A DNA stretch of 34,178 nucleotides, taken from assembly GCA_017398145.1 (NCBI GenBank), contig JAFQHD010000225.1, forward strand, positions 1 through 34,178, written 5' to 3'. Numbering within the stretch: the first letter of the stretch is position 1; every line of letters starts with the position of its first letter. Positions 30,897 to 34,178 of the stretch are shown in pieces. Made by a program: the position numbers and the translations under genes. The notes beneath the pieces are model-generated. The model was not told where the DNA came from. It made no database searches and saw only the letters and a program-made list of their open reading frames with translations. The DNA comes from Clostridia bacterium. Its GTDB lineage: Bacteria > Bacillota > Clostridia > Oscillospirales > CAG-272.

Positions 30897-32348
30897 GTGA
30901 ACCGTAGACTTATTATGTATTTTACAGGCAGACTGGTCTGTATAGAGGCGGCACTTATGCTGCTTCCCCTTCTGGTTTCTGCCATATACAAAGAGGACTG
31001 TTATCTTTCCTTCCTTGTGGTCATAGCCATATCCCTCTCTCTGGGACTGTTACTGACCGCCGTATCCCGTCCACGGGACAAGACAATATATGCCCGTGAG
31101 GGTTTTATAATAGTAGCTCTGAGTTGGGTGATATTTTCAGCCCTCGGTGCTTTACCCTTCGTGCTGTCGGGCGAGATCCCATCATATGTCGATGCCTTCT
31201 TTGAAACGGTCAGCGGCTTTACCACCACGGGTGCTTCTATCCTTTCGGGAGAACGTATAGAGGCGATGAGCTACGGTACCCTCTTTTGGCGAAGCTTTAC
31301 CCACTGGGTAGGCGGTATGGGTATCCTCGTCTTTGTGGTAGCAATGACAAACTCAGTCTCCGACCGTTCTATCCATATCCTGAAGGCAGAGATGCCCGGT
31401 CCCACCATGGGTAAATTAGTACCCAGACTAAAAGATACCGCAAAGATACTTTATCTTATATATATCGGACTGACTCTCCTTGAAACTATAATGCTCATAT
31501 GCGGCAAAATGCCCCTGTTTGACAGTATAGTTCACGCTCTTGGTACCGCAGGTACGGGAGGCTTCGGTATCAAGGGTGATAGCATTGCATCCTACAGTCC
31601 CTACTGTCAATGGGTCATCGGTATATTTATGCTGCTGTTCGGTCTTAACTTCAACGTATATTATTTCTCCCTCTGCCGCCGTTTCAGAGATCTGGGGCAC
31701 TGTGCCGAGGCGTGGATATATCTGGCGATAGCATCAGCATCCACTATCGTCATAACGCTTAATATACTTCCCCTCTTTGACGGCTTCGGTGAGGCTCTGA
31801 GACACAGCGTGTTCCAGGTGGCAACGGTAATGTCTACCACGGGCTACGCCACGCAGGACTTTAACCTATGGCCCAGTCTTTCAAAGGGAATATTGCTGGT
31901 GCTTATGTTCGTCGGTGCCTGCGCCAACTCAACGGCAGGCGGACTTAAGATATCCCGTATGATACTGCTCTTTAAATCTGTAAGGGTACAGTTAAAAAAG
32001 CTTATCCACCCGAGATCTGTAAATACGGTCAAATTTGAAGGCAAAAAGGTGGACGAAGATACCCTTACGGGTACTACCAACTATTTTGCCGTTTATATGA
32101 TATGCTTCTTTGTCATCTTCCTTATCATCAGCTTTGAGCCCTTTGATATGGAAACTAACTTCTCGGCGGTAACAGCCTGCTTCAATAACATCGGCCCCGG
32201 CTTCGGTATGGTAGGCGCATCGGGTAACTACGCGGCATATTCGATCCTGAGCAAAATAGTCCTGTCGGTAGCAATGCTTTTGGGCAGACTTGAGATATTC
32301 CCTATACTTTTAACCCTTGCACCCAGTACCTGGATGAAGCATAAGTAA
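30897..32348 (+). CDS. trkH: TrkH/KtrB-family potassium channel subunit
   Basis: The 483-residue integral membrane protein has the repeated membrane-pore-membrane plan with four filter-like segments: ETVSGFTTTGASIL (about 104-117), LGTAGTGGFGIKG, TVMSTTGYATQDF and NNIGPGFGMVG, each with the key central glycine. It transports K+ (or Na+/K+) with TrkA. It begins with GTG, preceded by GGTGGTGAGG; no nearby ATG fits. Subtype (TrkH versus KtrB) is assigned by length and TrkA pairing. Confidence 0.94.
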   Translation: MNRRLIMYFTGRLVCIEAALMLLPLLVSAIYKEDCYLSFLVVIAISLSLGLLLTAVSRPRDKTIYAREGFIIVALSWVIFSALGALPFVLSGEIPSYVDAFFETVSGFTTTGASILSGERIEAMSYGTLFWRSFTHWVGGMGILVFVVAMTNSVSDRSIHILKAEMPGPTMGKLVPRLKDTAKILYLIYIGLTLLETIMLICGKMPLFDSIVHALGTAGTGGFGIKGDSIASYSPYCQWVIGIFMLLFGLNFNVYYFSLCRRFRDLGHCAEAWIYLAIASASTIVITLNILPLFDGFGEALRHSVFQVATVMSTTGYATQDFNLWPSLSKGILLVLMFVGACANSTAGGLKISRMILLFKSVRVQLKKLIHPRSVNTVKFEGKKVDEDTLTGTTNYFAVYMICFFVIFLIISFEPFDMETNFSAVTACFNNIGPGFGMVGASGNYAAYSILSKIVLSVAMLLGRLEIFPILLTLAPSTWMKHK

Positions 32349-32366
32349 AAAGACCTGTGTCTTTTT
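32347..32366 (+). terminator. Terminator at the trkH stop codon
   Basis: AAAAAGAC-ctgt-GTCTTTTT begins inside the stop codon; the stem's own T-run serves as the tail. Confidence 0.65.
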
Positions 32367-32373
32367 ACAGAGA

Positions 32374-32469
32374 AGAGATAAGAGATAAGAGAGAAAAGTG
32401 AAAAGAAAAGGAAAGAAAACAGTTGCCAAAGCAACTGTTTTCTTTCCTTTTCTCTTATCTCTTATCTCT
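32374..32469. repeat. Long imperfect hairpin between convergent genes
   Basis: A 23-bp perfect stem (32404-32426 with 32431-32453, loop caaa) is extended by a second matching pair of arms built from AGAGATA repeats (32374-32389 with 32454-32469), separated on the left by a 14-base bulge. In total about 39 bp can pair. No ORF is present. Confidence 0.8.
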
Positions 32470-32488
32470 TTCTGAATAAAGCATCGCT

Positions 32489-33229
32489 TTATTCACTATA
32501 TTCATCCGTCATCGGCTCATAGCTGATATAATCAAGGGGATCAACGTGCTTGCCGTCCTGCAGTAACTCAAAATGGAGATGGCTTGTATCCGCTGCCTCC
32601 ACCGCCGCAGACTCTCCAATACAGCCGATGGTCTGACCGCCGTATACCTTACAGCCCACCTCGGCATCCTTTGGGTATTCCTCACCCAGATTCATATATT
32701 TTGATACGAGACCTCCGCCGTGGGTCACCTCGATGCATACACCCATAAAGGGGTCTGTATATCTCTTCGTCACCTCGCCCTCGGCTACGGTTGCTACCGC
32801 ACTGCCCACGGAAGCCTGAATATCAAGCCCTGAGTGAGTACGGTAGTCGTTCATAGTAAGGGAGAATACAGGCATATCCATAGAATAGTCCTTAGAGATC
32901 TATCCGTTTACAGGCAGACAGAATTCAATCGGTGCTGCTACCTCGGAGGTACCGTCATTCTTTTTTGTATCCTTTGATTCGGAATCCTTTGTGTCCTTCG
33001 CATCTGCACTATCCTTGGTTGTCTTGTCTGTAGCCTTTGTATCCTTGTCCTTGGTGTCCTTTTTACCTGTGATAACTGCCTCGTCTGTGTCTATGCCTGA
33101 TTTGTCCTCGGTACGGTTGGCAGTACCTATGGCACTTATGACCGCGATAACCAGCACGGTTATGAGCATAATAACACTGATAATGTATATGGCAGAGTTC
33201 TTTGGCTTTTTGTTTTGATTCTTTTCCAT
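32489..33229 (-). pseudogene. M23-family peptidase gene interrupted by an in-frame TAG
   Basis: One 247-codon frame runs from ATG 33229 to the stop at 32489, broken only by TAG at 32902-32900. The upstream part (109 residues) has a membrane helix (about 14-34) and a Lys/Asp/Thr-rich linker, ending FCLPVNG. The downstream part continues in the same frame as ISKDYSMDMPVFS and contains the whole LytM/M23 domain with metal ligands HSGLD and HLHFEL. A single base change at 32900 would restore Tyr. As written, the enzyme domain would be lost or made only by readthrough or internal restart at ATG 32881. The family cleaves peptidoglycan cross-links outside the cell or activates amidases. Confidence 0.8.
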
Positions 33230-33336
33230 AATGTTACCGTCCTTTTTTGTTTCATTGCTTATATTCTGTACCGAACCTTTTACGCTTATTCAAAAAAGAA
33301 ACAACCGTTGTGAAAAATATGTCTTACAGCAAAAGA

Positions 33337-33356
33337 AAGGCTGATTTCTCAGCCTT
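33337..33356 (-). terminator. Terminator of the last minus-strand gene
   Basis: AAGGCTGA-tttc-TCAGCCTT; read on the minus strand it is followed by TCTTTTGC. Confidence 0.6.
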
Positions 33357-33433
33357 CCCTTGATTGATTTAATTAACACATAGAACCGACCCTGTGTTCA
33401 TTATGTTATTATGTTCTTCCCATATAATTATAC

Positions 33434-34178
33434 CTATCTTTCAAGTTTTAATAATTTCACACCCGAAAACGTTTCAACCATTAAAATATTATCTTCCAGT
33501 TCGCAGACACTGCGCACGCCGAACTCATAATTGATTTTCTTAAGTACTTTTAAATCTTTTGCATCAAGTATCAAAAGTTTAAGCATAGTTCCTGCGAAGA
33601 TAAGGCTCTTATCCTTAGAAACGGTCAGGCAGTCAATTCTTTCAGTCATTGGAAGATCTTCAAGACCTACGAAATCACTAAGCTGCTTAATGAAATCAAT
33701 ATCAACCGGTATGTTCTTAAATGCATCCGAGAAATTGAAAGTGTAAGTATCTAAAGGAATATTGATACTGGACTTTGGATTTCCTTCAAAATCATAGTTG
33801 TACACATGAGAAAAACCTATTACTTCTATAGTACGGTCGTCTTCATTTATCTTAATACTCGCTGCACCATCATCAAAATTTTGAAGAGGAAAGGATACAC
33901 TATCATTGAAATCAGTCCACATAAAACGCCAAAGATGATCAAAAATATTCATATAGACGATCAAATATTTTTCCATACTTTTTACATACGAGATATGTCT
34001 TATCTGTTTATCCGTAACAGGCATTACCTCAAAACTGAAATTATCCGTTACGTCATACCTCAAAAGTCGTGAAACACAGCCGTACTCATCCATGGACTGT
34101 ATAAACACATATCTGCTGTCAGAAGACCAACATCCAATACCCGCCGTCGTTCCGGTGTATTTTCTTTTAAAATTGATC
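33434..34178 (-). CDS. Unknown protein, C-terminal part (cut by window edge)
   Basis: The frame is open from the window edge down to TAG at 33434, giving at least 247 residues; no start codon needs to be chosen because the coding frame continues upstream (INFKRKYTGTTAGIGCWSSDSRYVFIQS). Repeating short beta-type phrases with aromatic and Asp residues (GCWSSDSRYVFIQSMDEYG, HISYVKSMEKYLIVYMN, ERIDCLTVSKDKSLIFAGTM, LLILDAKDLKVLKKI) look like blades of a beta-propeller. No family was recognised and function is unknown. Confidence 0.75.
   Translation of the reverse strand, partial: INFKRKYTGTTAGIGCWSSDSRYVFIQSMDEYGCVSRLLRYDVTDNFSFEVMPVTDKQIRHISYVKSMEKYLIVYMNIFDHLWRFMWTDFNDSVSFPLQNFDDGAASIKINEDDRTIEVIGFSHVYNYDFEGNPKSSINIPLDTYTFNFSDAFKNIPVDIDFIKQLSDFVGLEDLPMTERIDCLTVSKDKSLIFAGTMLKLLILDAKDLKVLKKINYEFGVRSVCELEDNILMVETFSGVKLLKLER

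Noticed and set aside
32489..33229. Genome-wide recoding of TAG as an amino acid
   Set aside because: TAG ends two other genes here, and readthrough at 18744 would run into a strong terminator and antisense sequence, so TAG is a real stop.
1..34178. tRNA, rRNA, CRISPR or transposase genes
   Set aside because: Spacers were read on both strands; no cloverleaf with CCA-side consensus, no regular repeat-spacer array and no transposase-like frame was seen.

Overview
The window looks like chromosomal DNA of a gut-type Clostridia bacterium, most likely an Oscillospiraceae/Ruminococcaceae relative. The grounds are a Gram-positive gene set (RNase Y, YmdB, Tex, EndoA-type MazF, SdpI/ArsR, VanRS-like kinase pair), the [FeFe]-hydrogenase maturases of an anaerobe, strong AGGAGG-type ribosome sites and many sigma-A-like promoters with 17-bp spacers. 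Family placement is inference. No tRNA, rRNA, CRISPR array or insertion sequence was seen, and the genes read as ordinary core/accessory chromosome.

Layout. 1-1949 (minus): a ThuA-domain protein followed by the N-terminal third of a GH2 beta-galactosidase cut by the window edge. 2027-2804 (plus): RsuA-type pseudouridine synthase. 2810-5882 (minus): an XRE regulator, a small membrane protein and a stand-alone MutS-type ATPase, tightly packed. 5945-9667 (plus): a DUF234-type ATPase, then Tex. 9643-9854 holds a chain of hairpins. 9853-10823: two tiny XRE regulators opposite an unknown gene, with an operator-like palindrome between. 10853-13511: VanR/VanS-like two-component system and a C39-like peptidase that share a near-identical palindrome upstream. 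13488-13809: hairpin-rich segment bounded by identical 24-bp palindromes. 13815-14864 (minus): GH28-like beta-helix protein.

The most interesting part is 14949-15234, a compact locus that reads as a type I toxin-antitoxin system. A consensus promoter drives a roughly 215-nt RNA with a 5' hairpin, a Shine-Dalgarno that can be folded away, 5'-3' end pairing and a 21-codon ORF for a hydrophobic peptide ending in KKK. A perfect-consensus promoter on the other strand would make a roughly 90-nt antisense RNA over the 3' half. An apparently orphan mazF lies next to it.

16161-18786 encodes a secreted protein combining a metallophosphoesterase, three SLH repeats and a NodB-type polysaccharide deacetylase. 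18783-20190 is an SdpI-like membrane protein with its ArsR regulator and an 11-bp inverted-repeat operator. 20201-25254 is the H-cluster maturation operon (TM1266-like regulator, hydE, hydG, hydF, a HAD phosphatase) behind a leader RNA with an intrinsic terminator and a possible antiterminator. 25265-27892: RNase Y and YmdB. 27898-29363 (minus): ECF-like sigma factor with a partner membrane protein. 29454-32366: TrkA/TrkH potassium uptake. 32489-33229 (minus): an M23 peptidase gene split by one in-frame TAG. 33434 to the end (minus): C-terminal part of an unrecognised protein.
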